From Alphaproteobacteria bacterium (GTDB taxonomy: Bacteria > Pseudomonadota > Alphaproteobacteria > DSM-16000 > Inquilinaceae): DNA of 64,000 nucleotides. The DNA lies in contig JANQSN010000056.1 in NCBI GenBank assembly GCA_028284045.1, positions 62,001 to 126,000 on the forward strand, read 5' to 3'. Of the stretch, positions 1-8,771 are shown piece after piece (positions within the stretch are counted from its first letter, which is position 1; each line of letters opens with the position of its first letter). Both the position numbers and the translations under genes were made by a program. Under the pieces are notes generated by a model. That model was given only the letters and a program-made list of their open reading frames with translations, searched no databases and had not been told where the DNA came from.

Positions 1-485
1 TGCAGATCATCCCCTATTTCCTCGGCGAGAAGACGCCGATCCACGACCCTGCCGCGCGCGGCATCGTCACCGGACTGAGCCTGAACCACGGGTTGCCCCA
101 TCTGTGGCGTGCCCTGCTGGAAGCCTATGGGTACGGGCTGCGTCACCATGTCGACGTGCTGACCGACATGGGCCACGGCACCCGGCGCTTCCTGGCGTCG
201 GACGGCGGGTCGACGTCCCGGCTGTGGATGCAGATCGTCGCCGATATCCTGCAGGCGCCCGTCCAGTTGTTGACCGGCCATCCCGGCTCATGTCTCGGCG
301 CGGCCTGGATGGCCGCCATCGGCAGCGGCCTGACCGATGACTGGCAGGGCCCGCGCGCCTTCGTCGCCGACGGCCCGCGCATCTTGCCCAATGCCGACAA
401 CCGGGAGGTCTACGACGTCGGCTATGCCCGCTTCCGCGCCACCTACCGCGCGCTCGCCGCGGTCGACCAGGGGAGCGGGGCATGA
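1..485 (+). CDS. FGGY-family carbohydrate kinase, C-terminal part (cut by window edge)
   Basis: The reading frame is open from the left edge (codons begin at base 3) and stops at 485, so only about the last 160 residues are present. They fit the C-terminal ATPase-fold domain of FGGY kinases, which phosphorylate sugars or polyols with ATP. Visible hallmarks are PYFLGEKTPIHDP near the start, a DGGSTSRLWMQIVAD segment, and a glycine- and alanine-rich GSCLGAAW motif near the end. The stop overlaps the start of the next gene as ATGA. The HAD phosphatase and sugar ABC transporter genes that follow suggest it traps the imported sugar or polyol. Substrate specificity cannot be read from this fragment. 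Confidence 0.88.
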   Translation, partial: QIIPYFLGEKTPIHDPAARGIVTGLSLNHGLPHLWRALLEAYGYGLRHHVDVLTDMGHGTRRFLASDGGSTSRLWMQIVADILQAPVQLLTGHPGSCLGAAWMAAIGSGLTDDWQGPRAFVADGPRILPNADNREVYDVGYARFRATYRALAAVDQGSGA

Positions 486-1177
486 GCCTGCGCGCCATCG
501 CCTGGGACGTGGACGGCACGCTGATCGACAGCGAGCCGCTGCACCTGCGCGCCTTGCTGACCGTCGCCGCGAAGCACGGCGCGGACCTGTCGGACTTGCC
601 CGATGAGCACTTCATCGGGTTGGGGCTTGACGGTGTCTGGCAGGAGATCGGCGGCCGGTTCCCGGCCTCCCTGGGTTTCGACGCCTGGATTGCGGCCATC
701 AACGGCGACTATGTGGCACAGCGCGACAGCCTGCCCGTGCCGCCGGAAACCCCGGCGCTGGTGGCGCGGATCGCGGCCGCCGGTCTCGTGCAGGTCGCCG
801 TGTCGAATTCCCATCGCTGCATCGTCGACGCCAATCTCGACGTGCTCGGCATCGGCGACCACCTGGCCTTCTCCCTAAGCCTGGACGACGTGCCCGTCGG
901 CAAGCCCGACCCGACGCCCTATCGCCTGGCCGCCGAACGCCTCGGGCTGACGCCCGGCGACGTGCTGGTGGTGGAGGACAGCGCCTCGGGTTTGGCCAGT
1001 GCCCGGGCCGCAGGCTGCATCACCGCGGGCCTGGCCGCCGACCACCGGACCTGGCCGCAAGCCGACCACACCATCCGTCGTCTGGCCGAGATTCCCGGCC
1101 TCTTGGCGGCGCTGGGCGTCGATCTCCTCGACCAACAACACCACAGGGAAAGGAACAGCTCCCATGACTTGCATTAG
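482..1177 (+). CDS. HAD-superfamily hydrolase, beta-phosphoglucomutase-like
   Basis: A 231-residue cytoplasmic phosphatase or phosphomutase of HAD subfamily IA. The four catalytic motifs are visible: DVDGT with nucleophile Asp9 and Asp11, Ser108 in VSNS, Lys141 in GKPDP, and Glu165-Asp166 in VVEDS. A helical cap lies between motifs I and II. It is translationally coupled to the kinase by an ATGA overlap and overlaps the next gene's start by 14 bases. FGGY kinase, HAD protein and sugar ABC transporter together resemble polyol operons of alphaproteobacteria, so it may act on a phosphorylated sugar or polyol. The substrate is inferred only from neighbours. Confidence 0.88.
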   Translation: MSLRAIAWDVDGTLIDSEPLHLRALLTVAAKHGADLSDLPDEHFIGLGLDGVWQEIGGRFPASLGFDAWIAAINGDYVAQRDSLPVPPETPALVARIAAAGLVQVAVSNSHRCIVDANLDVLGIGDHLAFSLSLDDVPVGKPDPTPYRLAAERLGLTPGDVLVVEDSASGLASARAAGCITAGLAADHRTWPQADHTIRRLAEIPGLLAALGVDLLDQQHHRERNSSHDLH

Positions 1178-2405
1178 GACGGCTCTCACCCGTACCGCGC
1201 TGGCCGGTGTCGCACTGACCGTCGCCGCCCAGGCAGCCGCGGCCGCGGAGATCCACATCATCATCGAGGAGGTGCCGGAATACGACATCGTCCGGACCCT
1301 CACCGACCGGTTCATGGAGGAGCATCCGGACATCACCGTCACCTTCGACGCCATGCCGTTCGACGCGATGCGCGATCGCATCCTCACCTCGTCCCTGGCG
1401 CCGTCGGCCACCTATGATGTCATCATCGTCGACAACCCGTGGATGGAACAGTTCGCCCGAGCCGGCTATCTGCTGTCGCTGGACGAGATGATCGCCGCCG
1501 CGCCGGACTTCGCCTTCGACGATTTCTTCGAGCCGCTGCGCGACGTCGCGACGGTCGACGGCACCGTCTATGGCGTGCCGTACTACAACTATGCCCTTGG
1601 GCTGATCGTCCGCCAGGACATCTTCGACGCTGCGGGCCTGGAGGTGCCGACCACGCTGGACGACTATGTCGAGGTCGCCGCGGCGCTGACCACCGACGAG
1701 ATGTCCGGCGTCGCCATGCAGCCCCAGCGCGGCTACAAGATCATGGAGGAGTGGTCCAACTGGCTGTTCGCCGCCGGCGGCAGCCTGTTCGACGAGAGCG
1801 GGGCGATCGCCATCAACAGTGCGGAGGCCGCCCGCGCCCTTGAGCTGTACATCCAGACCTACAACGACGCCGCCCCCGACGATTCCGTGAACTGGGGCTT
1901 CGATGAAGCCTTGCGTTCGGTCGCCTCCGGCCGGTCGGCGACCATGCTCAGCTACAACTGGATGCTGCCCACCCTGAACGCACCGGGCGGCGTTGCCGGC
2001 GACCTGGCAGGCAATTTCCGCCTGCACGAGGTGCCGGGCGGTCAGGCCGTGCTGGGGGCTTGGTTCTGGTCCATCGCCGCCAATACCGAGCAGACCGAGG
2101 CCGCGTGGACCTTCATCTCGTGGCTGACCAGCCAGGAGATCGACACCGATCGGGTGATCGCGGGCGGTGCCCCGGTGCGGTCCAGCGTGGCCAACGACCC
2201 GGCCGTGTGGGAGGCCGGTTTCGGCGAGGACTACTACACCACCGTGCAGGGCATCCTGGAGGATGCCGCCCCGCTGGCGACGGGCATCCATGCCGAGGAG
2301 ATCATCGAGATCGTCGGTACCAGTTTGAGCGCGGCGGTATCGGGCCAGACTTCGGTGCAGGACGCATTGGACGAGGCGGCCGAAGGGATCGAGCGGATCC
2401 GCTAG
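1164..2405 (+). CDS. Sugar ABC transporter periplasmic substrate-binding protein
   Basis: A 413-residue family-1 extracellular solute-binding protein (MalE/UgpB-like). The chosen ATG follows a purine-rich AGGGAAAGGAAC and gives a typical signal peptide, with basic residues, a hydrophobic stretch to about residue 22 and an Ala-rich cleavage region near residue 28. The mature part begins with a beta strand and continues with YDIVRTLTDRFMEEHPDI, typical of the family. It would capture a sugar or polyol in the periplasm and deliver it to the two permeases that follow. Two intercistronic palindromes separate it from the permeases and may raise its yield relative to theirs. Confidence 0.92.
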   Translation: MTCIRTALTRTALAGVALTVAAQAAAAAEIHIIIEEVPEYDIVRTLTDRFMEEHPDITVTFDAMPFDAMRDRILTSSLAPSATYDVIIVDNPWMEQFARAGYLLSLDEMIAAAPDFAFDDFFEPLRDVATVDGTVYGVPYYNYALGLIVRQDIFDAAGLEVPTTLDDYVEVAAALTTDEMSGVAMQPQRGYKIMEEWSNWLFAAGGSLFDESGAIAINSAEAARALELYIQTYNDAAPDDSVNWGFDEALRSVASGRSATMLSYNWMLPTLNAPGGVAGDLAGNFRLHEVPGGQAVLGAWFWSIAANTEQTEAAWTFISWLTSQEIDTDRVIAGGAPVRSSVANDPAVWEAGFGEDYYTTVQGILEDAAPLATGIHAEEIIEIVGTSLSAAVSGQTSVQDALDEAAEGIERIR

Positions 2406-2410
2406 CGCGC

Positions 2411-2444
2411 TTTCCGATCGGACGCGTTCGCGTCCGGCCTGAAA
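2411..2444 (+). repeat. Intercistronic palindrome 1 (TTTC...GAAA) between binding-protein and permease genes
   Basis: Six bases after the binding-protein stop lies an imperfect palindrome running from TTTC to GAAA. Its core is the perfect 18-base palindrome CGGACGCGTTCGCGTCCG at 2419-2436. Its layout (TTTCCGA, stem, CTGAAA) resembles the TTTTCCGAGTCG...GGCTCGAAAA palindromes at about 8660-8703 and 32752-32794, so I regard it as a diverged member of one repeat family. The palindrome is plain in the sequence; kinship with the other copies is inference. Confidence 0.6.
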
Positions 2445-2461
2445 CGGCGGATGATCACAAG

Positions 2462-2499
2462 GGGCGCATTTGCCGGTCGCGAGATCGGCCAATGCGCCC
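2462..2499 (+). repeat. Intercistronic palindrome 2: strong stem-loop with GNRA-type loop
   Basis: GGGCGCATT (2462-2470) pairs with AATGCGCCC (2491-2499). After a 2-base internal loop on each side, CCGGTC pairs with GATCGG (one G-T wobble) around a GCGA loop, which fits a GNRA tetraloop. The stem begins 56 bases after the binding-protein stop and ends 34 bases before the permease start. There is no T-run, so it looks like an RNA-stabilising or attenuating hairpin, as known from malE-malF, rather than a full terminator. Confidence 0.75.
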
Positions 2500-2533
2500 A
2501 ATCCGTCGCCCCGACAACTGAGACGTCCCAGCC

Positions 2534-3391
2534 GTGCACCTGCGCTTCCGCCTGATCTTGCCGCTGGCCGCGGTGCTGGCGGCCATCATGGTCTACCCGC
2601 TGGCCTTTTCGGGCTGGATCTCGGTGCATGACTACCGGCTGGACAGGATCGACGACGTGGCGTTCGAGGGGATCGGCAACTACGCCTTCATCCTCACCAA
2701 TCCGCCCTTCTGGAACGCCCTGACCAATACGGTCGTCTTCGTCTTCGGCGCCGTGAGCATCGAGCTGGCCTTGGGGCTGGGGCTGGCCTTGCTGCTGCGG
2801 CGCATGGTGCATCTGCCCAACACGGCCCGCGCCATCTTGCTGGCACCGATGTTCATCACCCCGATCGCCGTCGGGTTGATGTTCCGCTTCCTGCTGAATT
2901 CCGAGTTTGGCGTCATCCCCCACTACCTGGCGGCCCTCGGCATCGAGGTCGACTGGTTCGGCCCGGACCTGGCCCTGTTCAGCCTGATCCTGATCGATGT
3001 CTGGCAATGGACCCCGTTCATGGTGCTGATGTTCCTGGCCGGGCTGGAGGCGCTGCCCAAGGCGCCGTTCGAGGCGGCCAGGGTCGACGGCGCATCGTCC
3101 TGGCTGACCTTCCGGCATCTGACCTTGCCCATGCTGCGGTCGGTGATCCTGGTCGCCCTGATCATCCGTGCGCTCGATGCCTTCAAGGTGTTCGAGTACG
3201 TCTATGCCATCACCCGCGGCGGACCGGGCGACAGCACCGAGACAATCCTGTTCTACATCTACAAGACCGGCTTCCGGTTCTTCCGCCTGGGCGAAGCCGC
3301 GTCCATGGCGTTTGTTCTGGTGGCCGTTGTCCTGGTCCTGGTCATCGCCCTCTACGTCGCCATGCGCCGCCGGCCGGGGCAGGCACCATGA
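2534..3391 (+). CDS. Sugar ABC transporter permease (MalF/UgpA type)
   Basis: A 285-residue inner-membrane protein with about six transmembrane helices, the first near residues 8-28. The cytoplasmic EAA loop that docks on the ATPase is seen around residues 180-200 (EAARVDGASSW, then LP). It starts with GTG after the two intercistronic palindromes. Its stop overlaps the next permease start as ATGA, so the pair is probably translated together and forms the heterodimeric channel. The family is clear; the transported solute is not. Confidence 0.92.
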   Translation: MHLRFRLILPLAAVLAAIMVYPLAFSGWISVHDYRLDRIDDVAFEGIGNYAFILTNPPFWNALTNTVVFVFGAVSIELALGLGLALLLRRMVHLPNTARAILLAPMFITPIAVGLMFRFLLNSEFGVIPHYLAALGIEVDWFGPDLALFSLILIDVWQWTPFMVLMFLAGLEALPKAPFEAARVDGASSWLTFRHLTLPMLRSVILVALIIRALDAFKVFEYVYAITRGGPGDSTETILFYIYKTGFRFFRLGEAASMAFVLVAVVLVLVIALYVAMRRRPGQAP

Positions 3392-4215
3392 CCGGCCGCC
3401 CGCTGAGATACCGGGCAAGCCAGTTTGCCGTGGAGCTGACGGTGGCGGTGGCCATCGCCATCGTGCTGTTCCCCTTCGTCTTCATCTTGGCGACGTCGTT
3501 GAAGCCGCCCCATCAGGTGGCGGAGCCGGGGGTGTGGTGGTTCGAGGCCTCGTTCGCCAATTGGGCGGCGGTGTTGCTGCACTCCGACGTGCCGGCAAAC
3601 ATCCTGAACAGCCTGATCGTGTCGCTGGCCACGGTGGCCATCGCGCTGCTGGTCGGCTGCCCGGCCGCCTATTCCTTCTCGCGCTTCAAGGCCGGCGGGC
3701 CGGCGCGCTTCACCATCCTGTCGGCTTCCATGATGCCGCCGGTGATCCTGATCCTTCCCCTCTTCCTGGTGTTCTATCATCTGGGGCTGCTGGACACGTT
3801 GGCCGGTGTGGTGGTCGCCCATCTGACCCTGGTCATGCCGGTGGTCACCTGGTTCCTGATCGGCTTCTTCGACGACGTGCCGCGGGAGCTGGAAGAGCAG
3901 GCGATGATCGACGGCTGCACCCAGTTCCAGGCCTTCGTGCGCGTCATCCTGCCCACCGTGCGGCCGGGCCTGGCCGGGGCGGGGGTGTTCGGCTTCGTGC
4001 TGTCGTGGAACGACCTGTTCTATGCCCTCATCCTGACCGGCGGGGAAAGCCGCACGCTGCCCGTCGCCATCGCCGGATTCTGGACCTTCCGCGGTATCGA
4101 CATGGGCAAGATGGCCGTCGCCATCCTGCTCGCCGTCGTGCCGGTGCTGATCGTCTCCTTCTTCATACAAAAGCACCTGATCCGCGGTCTCGGCGGCGGT
4201 GCGATCAAGTCGTGA
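3388..4215 (+). CDS. Sugar ABC transporter permease (MalG/UgpE type)
   Basis: A 275-residue partner permease starting at the ATG that overlaps the preceding stop. It has an N-terminal transmembrane helix (about residues 15-37), the usual periplasmic loop after ATSLKPP, and the EAA motif EEQAMIDGCTQFQAFVRVILP in shortened family form near residue 175. Length and topology match MalG-like carbohydrate permeases. A 10-base gap separates it from the ATPase gene, so the four transporter genes are surely one operon. Confidence 0.92.
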   Translation: MTGRPLRYRASQFAVELTVAVAIAIVLFPFVFILATSLKPPHQVAEPGVWWFEASFANWAAVLLHSDVPANILNSLIVSLATVAIALLVGCPAAYSFSRFKAGGPARFTILSASMMPPVILILPLFLVFYHLGLLDTLAGVVVAHLTLVMPVVTWFLIGFFDDVPRELEEQAMIDGCTQFQAFVRVILPTVRPGLAGAGVFGFVLSWNDLFYALILTGGESRTLPVAIAGFWTFRGIDMGKMAVAILLAVVPVLIVSFFIQKHLIRGLGGGAIKS

Positions 4216-4225
4216 GGGCTGGCCG

Positions 4226-5323
4226 ATGTCCGGCGCCAGACTAAAGACGCTCCACAAGAGCTTCGGCCATCAGGAGATCCTGAAGGGCATCGACCTGACC
4301 ATCGAGCCCGGATCGTTCACCGTGCTGCTCGGCCCGTCGGGCTGCGGCAAGTCGACCACGCTGCGCATCCTGGCGGGGCTGGAAACCCAGACCTCGGGCG
4401 AGGTGTGGATCGGCCACCGCGACGTTTCGGCCCTGGAGCCGCGGGAGCGGGACGTGGCGATGGTGTTCCAGAACTACGCCCTCTACCCCAACATGACGAT
4501 CGCCCGGAACATGGGCTTCGGCCTGAAGGCGCGGAAGACGCCGGCAGCGGAAATCCGAACGCGGGTGACCGAGGCCGCCCGGATGCTGGGCATCACCGAG
4601 CTGCTGGGCCGCTATCCCCGCCAGCTATCGGGGGGTCAGCAGCAGCGGGTGGCGATCGGCCGGGCCATCGTGCGCCAGCCCAACCTGTTTTTGTTCGACG
4701 AACCGCTGAGCAACCTGGATGCCAAGCTGCGGGTGGAGATGCGCACCGAACTGCTGCGCCTGCACCGGGATCTGGCGGCGACCACCATCTACGTCACCCA
4801 CGATCAGGAAGAAGCCATGACCATGGCCGACCGCATCGTGGTGATGAACGCCGGGCAGATCGAGCAGATCGGTCGGCCGGACGAGATCTATTTCGCTCCG
4901 GTCAGCCTGATGGTCGCCGGCTTCGTCGGCAGTCCGGCGATGAACCTGATCGACGGCCGGATTTCGACCGGCGCGGTCGAGACGGCGATTGGCCGGCTGG
5001 AGGCCAAGGCCGACGCGCCGGCGGGCTGCGGCATCGTGCTGGGTATACGCCCCGATGACCTGTTCTTCCCGGACAGCCTGGAGGCGGTCGACCAAGCCCT
5101 GGTGCTGGACTGCCATGTGGAGTTCATCGAGTTGCTGGGGGCACGCGGCATCGTCACCCTGCGAAACGGCGATACCCGGCTAAGGGGGGTGTTCGAGGAA
5201 CGCTATCTGGGGCGGTTCGCCGAGGGTGAGCAGGTGCGCTTGGCGCTCAGCCGGCACCGGCTGCATGTGTTCGACCGGTCCAGCGGTCGCCGGCTGGCCC
5301 TGGCACACGCTGCGCCGGCGTGA
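4226..5323 (+). CDS. Sugar ABC transporter ATP-binding protein (UgpC/MalK type)
   Basis: A 365-residue ATPase. Walker A GPSGCGKST is at residues 36-44, the Q-loop at Gln82 (FQNYALYP), the signature LSGGQQQ at 134-140, Walker B LFLFDEP ending in Asp158-Glu159, and the switch His at 192. A C-terminal extension from about residue 240 fits the regulatory TOBE/OB domain of MalK-type proteins. The ATG at 4226 gives the normal family N-terminus. It is the last gene of the operon and converges on sdaA; no clear terminator was seen in the 52-base gap. Confidence 0.94.
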   Translation: MSGARLKTLHKSFGHQEILKGIDLTIEPGSFTVLLGPSGCGKSTTLRILAGLETQTSGEVWIGHRDVSALEPRERDVAMVFQNYALYPNMTIARNMGFGLKARKTPAAEIRTRVTEAARMLGITELLGRYPRQLSGGQQQRVAIGRAIVRQPNLFLFDEPLSNLDAKLRVEMRTELLRLHRDLAATTIYVTHDQEEAMTMADRIVVMNAGQIEQIGRPDEIYFAPVSLMVAGFVGSPAMNLIDGRISTGAVETAIGRLEAKADAPAGCGIVLGIRPDDLFFPDSLEAVDQALVLDCHVEFIELLGARGIVTLRNGDTRLRGVFEERYLGRFAEGEQVRLALSRHRLHVFDRSSGRRLALAHAAPA

Positions 5324-5375
5324 TACCAACGGCGGCCGATTGTGACTCGGGTGGACCGCTCGTCGTGTCTCGCGA

Positions 5376-6761
5376 TCAGCACACCGGCATGGAGGCCGCG
5401 AGGCCGCCTTTGCCGGTGTCCTTGTACTTCTCGCTCATGTCGCGGCCGGTCCGCATCATCGTCTCGACGATCGTGTCGAGCGGTACATAGGCCTCGCCGG
5501 GGCCGGCCATGGCCAGGCTGGCGGCGTCGATCGCCTTGATCGCGCCGATGGCGTTGCGCTCGATGCAGGGGATTTGGACGTAGCCGCCGATCGGGTCGCA
5601 GGTCAGGCCGAGATTGTGTTCCATGCCGGCCTCCGCGGCGACCTCGATCTGGCCGTTCGTGCCGCCCAGCGCGGCCGCCAGCCCGCCTGCGGCCATGGAG
5701 CAGGCGACGCCGACCTCGCCCTGGCATCCCACTTCCGACGCGGCGAAAGAGGCGTTGCGCTTGTAGATCATGCCGATCGCGGCGGCGGTCGCGATCAGCC
5801 GGAAGAGCCCCGCGCGTCCGGCGCCGTCGACGAAGCGCATATAGTAGAGCGCCACCGCCGGGATCAGACCCGCGGCACCATTGGTGGGCGCGGTCACCAC
5901 CCGTCCGCCGGAGGCATTCTCCTCATTCATGGCGATGGCGAAGAGGTTGACCCAATCCATCACTGCTAGCGGGCCGGGGCGGTTGGTCTTGCGGTCGACC
6001 TCCAGTTTCGCCCGCAGCCCCGGGGCGCGGCGCGGCGCCTTCAGGGGGCCGGGCAGGGGGCCGGAGCGCTGCTGCGCCCGCTCCACCCCCTGAGTCATCA
6101 CCTGCCAGATCGCCTCGAAACGCGTGTCCAGGTCCGCCTGGCTCATATGGGAGAGCTCGTTGACGCGGACGATCTCGGCGATCTCAAGCCCGGTGTCGCG
6201 GCTCAGATCGAAGAGCGCCCGGGCGCTGTCGAATGGGTACGGCACCGCCCGCCCGGCGGCCGCACCGGGGCCCGCGGGGTCGCGCCCGTGATCTTGCGCG
6301 CGGGTGACGAAACCGCCGCCCAGCGAGAAGAACACTTGCGAATGGAGGGGCAGCCCGTCCGCATCGCGCGCCTCGAACCGCAGCGGGGCCGAGAAATCGT
6401 ACGGATTGGGGCCGATGTTGAAGATCAGGTGCTCTTCCTCATCGAAGCCGATCTCGCGACGGCCCATCAGGGACAGGCGCTTGGTCCGTCTGATCCGCGC
6501 AACGATCGCGTCGACCGCGTCGATATCCACCGTCTCCGCCTGCTCCCCGGACAGGCCCAAGAGGATGGCGGTGTCGGTCGCATGGCCCTTGCCGGTCAGT
6601 GCCAGCGATCCGTAGAGATCGCAGGTCACCGACGCGGTGAGATCGAGCCGGCCCAACGCCTCCAGCTCCTGCAGGAACAGCCAGGCGCTCTTCATCGGCG
6701 CCATGGTATGCGAGCTGGAGGGGCCGATACCGATCTTGAAGATATCGAACATGCTGATCAC
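5376..6761 (-). CDS. sdaA: L-serine ammonia-lyase, single-chain iron-sulfur type
   Basis: A 461-residue enzyme deaminating L-serine to pyruvate and ammonia. The N-terminal beta domain opens with [15 protein letters not shown]. The catalytic alpha domain carries Cys346, Cys388 and Cys399 as expected [4Fe-4S] ligands, and the protein ends in Cys461, matching the C-terminal cysteine that reaches the cluster in the Legionella enzyme. A GAGGAGGG ribosome site overlapping the dctM stop favours the GTG at 6761 over the ATG nine bases later. The 12-base gap makes it the last gene of the TRAP operon. Presence in a solute-uptake operon suggests a catabolic rather than housekeeping role. Confidence 0.95.
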   Translation of the reverse strand: MISMFDIFKIGIGPSSSHTMAPMKSAWLFLQELEALGRLDLTASVTCDLYGSLALTGKGHATDTAILLGLSGEQAETVDIDAVDAIVARIRRTKRLSLMGRREIGFDEEEHLIFNIGPNPYDFSAPLRFEARDADGLPLHSQVFFSLGGGFVTRAQDHGRDPAGPGAAAGRAVPYPFDSARALFDLSRDTGLEIAEIVRVNELSHMSQADLDTRFEAIWQVMTQGVERAQQRSGPLPGPLKAPRRAPGLRAKLEVDRKTNRPGPLAVMDWVNLFAIAMNEENASGGRVVTAPTNGAAGLIPAVALYYMRFVDGAGRAGLFRLIATAAAIGMIYKRNASFAASEVGCQGEVGVACSMAAGGLAAALGGTNGQIEVAAEAGMEHNLGLTCDPIGGYVQIPCIERNAIGAIKAIDAASLAMAGPGEAYVPLDTIVETMMRTGRDMSEKYKDTGKGGLAASMPVC

Positions 6762-6773
6762 CGCTGGCCCTCC

Positions 6774-8063
6774 TCAACCCAGCAAGAGATTGGGGAGCCA
6801 AAGCGATACCTCTGGCACGTAGGTGGTGATCAGAAGGGTCGGGATCCAAGCGAAGGCGATCAGGATCAGCGACGGGCCGATCATCTCGTTCACCGGCGCA
6901 TTGCCGACGCGGGCGCCCAGGTAGAGCAGCGGTGCGGTCGGCGGCGTGATATTGCCCATGCCGAGATTGACCCCGATGATCGCGGCAAACTGGATGGGGT
7001 CGATCCCCAGCTCCGTGACGATCGGGAACAGCAGCGGCGCGCCGAGCAGGATGCCGGAGACGTCGTCCATCAGCATCCCGATCAGGATCAGCACGATGTT
7101 GATCATGATCATGATCACGATCGGGTTTTCCGAGATCGAGAAGACGATGTCCTGCGCGATCCCGGGAATATCTTCGAAGATCAACAGGCGGCTGACGATC
7201 ATGACCATGAAGAACATGACCATCACGACGCCGGTCGTGGTGGCGGTCTGCAACAACGCCTGGCCGAAGTTCTGGCGGTTCAAGCCCTTATAGATGAAGA
7301 AACCGACCGGAATGGCATAGATGACCGCGATGCCCGCGGCCTCGGTCGGCGTCATGATGCCCCCATAGATGCCGCCCAGGATGATCACCGGCATGAGGAG
7401 GGCGGGAAAAGCGGTCCAGCTCGTCTTGGCGAATTCACGGCCGAAGTTCTCGGGCAGCGGCCGGGTCTCGATTTTCTTGTTCCGGCGCAGCATGATCAGA
7501 TTTACGACGATCAGCAGGCAAACCAGGATCAAGCCCGGCACGATGGTCGCCAGGAAACACCGCAAGACCGACTGCTGCGTCACCCAGGCATAGATGATCT
7601 GTATGGCGCTCGGCGGGATCAGCAGCCCGAGCGGCGAGGCATTGGCGATGATCGCCGCCGACAGGCCCCGCGGGTACTTCGCCTCGCGCAGATGCGGCGT
7701 CATGATCGAGCCGATGCAGGTCAGCGTCGCCGACGCCGAGCCCGAGATCGACCCGAAGATCGCGCTGGCCAGCACCGCCGCGGCGGTCAGCCCGCCCCGG
7801 ATATGGCCGACGAACAGCTCGGCCATGGCCACCAGCGGCGCGGCGATGCGGCCCCGCTCCATGATGCCGCCGGCCATGATGAACAGCGGGATCGCCATCA
7901 GCACCAGCGCGTTCATGCGCCAATGGCCCGACGGCAACAGGCTCGCCACGTCGTGATGGCCGGCGAAGGCGATGTAGATCATGGTCAGGCCGAAGGCGAG
8001 CGGCACCGACATGCCCAAGATCAGCGCACAGCACAGAAGGATCAGGGTGACGGCGAGGATCAT
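6774..8063 (-). CDS. dctM: TRAP transporter large permease subunit
   Basis: A 429-residue inner-membrane protein with about 12 hydrophobic segments, the DctM/SiaM subunit that forms the sodium- or proton-driven path. The start MILAVTLILL at 8063 overlaps the dctQ stop by ATGA. Conserved stretches include MAIPLFIMAGGIMERG, FGSISGSASAT, ASPLGLLIPPS and MTPTEAAGIAV. It works with DctQ and periplasmic DctP encoded just upstream. The frame stays open further upstream through dctQ, but that part is out-of-frame shadow. Confidence 0.94.
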   Translation of the reverse strand: MILAVTLILLCCALILGMSVPLAFGLTMIYIAFAGHHDVASLLPSGHWRMNALVLMAIPLFIMAGGIMERGRIAAPLVAMAELFVGHIRGGLTAAAVLASAIFGSISGSASATLTCIGSIMTPHLREAKYPRGLSAAIIANASPLGLLIPPSAIQIIYAWVTQQSVLRCFLATIVPGLILVCLLIVVNLIMLRRNKKIETRPLPENFGREFAKTSWTAFPALLMPVIILGGIYGGIMTPTEAAGIAVIYAIPVGFFIYKGLNRQNFGQALLQTATTTGVVMVMFFMVMIVSRLLIFEDIPGIAQDIVFSISENPIVIMIMINIVLILIGMLMDDVSGILLGAPLLFPIVTELGIDPIQFAAIIGVNLGMGNITPPTAPLLYLGARVGNAPVNEMIGPSLILIAFAWIPTLLITTYVPEVSLWLPNLLLG

Positions 8064-8593
8064 CTCAAGGTCTCCACCACCGGGGTGGGACCGCGTTTCA
8101 GCCGGACATAGAGATGCAGCGCGCTGTAGAGCGCCATCAGGAACAGCCCGACGAAGATGCCGAACCGGGGCACGGCGAGCGGGATGTTCCAGGCGACCGT
8201 GGCCTGCCAGTTCGGGTAGCGCGCGACGTCCTCCCAGACCATCAGCGCCCCCCAACAGGTCAGCACGATCAGCGTGCCCAGCTCCAACGCATTGGTCAGG
8301 AGGGCAAATCTCCAGCGCAGGCGGGGGCGCCGGATCATCGCCGACAGGAAATCGGCCTTGATGTGGCTGTCTTCCCAACTCCCCTGCGCGCCGCCAATGA
8401 AGTAGAGCCAAAAGGCAATCGCCAGCACCCATTCTTCATAGGCGAACAGATCCGTCTCGAAGCCGTAACGCAGCACCACAACGAGGAAGAAGACGACGGC
8501 CAGTATCGTGCTGGACGTCACCAGCAGCCATTTCTGGAAGACCAGCAGGGCGCGCACCGGCGCCTGCAGCCCCCGTGGGATGTCGTCGATCAT
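8060..8593 (-). CDS. dctQ: TRAP transporter small permease subunit
   Basis: A 177-residue protein with four hydrophobic segments (near residues 20-42, 52-70, 95-118 and 140-162), the size and topology of DctQ. The signature EEWVLAIAFWLYFIGGAQGS and following charged HIKADF fit the family. An AGGA ribosome site precedes the ATG. The 178 bases between it and the dctP stop contain two strong palindromes, so its expression may be set lower than that of dctP. Confidence 0.9.
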   Translation of the reverse strand: MIDDIPRGLQAPVRALLVFQKWLLVTSSTILAVVFFLVVVLRYGFETDLFAYEEWVLAIAFWLYFIGGAQGSWEDSHIKADFLSAMIRRPRLRWRFALLTNALELGTLIVLTCWGALMVWEDVARYPNWQATVAWNIPLAVPRFGIFVGLFLMALYSALHLYVRLKRGPTPVVETLR

Positions 8594-8604
8594 GGCGGGT
8601 CCTG

Positions 8605-8642
8605 GGGCATATTGGGCTGACCCTGGTCAGCCCAATATGCCC
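8605..8642 (-). repeat. Perfect 18-bp inverted repeat before dctQ (palindrome 2)
   Basis: GGGCATATTGGGCTGACC at 8605-8622 is perfectly complementary to 8625-8642, leaving only CT in the centre. As RNA it would be a roughly 17-bp hairpin ending 12 bases before the dctQ start on the minus strand. Its outer bases, GGGC-NN-ATT and AAT-NN-GCCC, match those of the stem at 2462-2499, which sits at the equivalent place in the sugar ABC operon. There is no T-run on either side. Confidence 0.85.
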
Positions 8643-8703
8643 TGTCATCTTGTTTTGACGCGTTTTCCGAGTCGCCGGGTGCGTTCACCTGGCTCGAAAA
8701 TGC
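8616..8703 (-). repeat. Dispersed 88-bp palindromic repeat, copy A
   Basis: This 88-base segment aligns without gaps to 32707-32794 at about 72 identical positions by hand count. It contains most of the 18-bp inverted repeat and a second imperfect palindrome, TTTTCCGAGTCGCCGGGTG at 8663-8681 facing CACCTGGCTCGAAAA at 8686-8700. A GAGTC (GANTC, the CcrM target) is conserved in both copies. It lies between dctP and dctQ, in the same orientation to the upstream gene as copy B. Confidence 0.8.
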
Positions 8704-8771
8704 TCTCCCCTCAGCGAACGGCGCCGCCGACACGGTCGACGGCGCCGTTCGTCCGGTTCCGCCAGACGCGC

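Noticed and set aside
2411..2444. Rho-independent terminator after the sugar binding-protein gene
   Set aside because: No T-run follows and the downstream permeases belong to the same operon; an attenuating or stabilising hairpin fits better.
6147..8111. Long plus-strand open frame opposite sdaA and dctM
   Set aside because: The minus strand encodes two well-conserved proteins; the plus-strand translation is compositionally abnormal.
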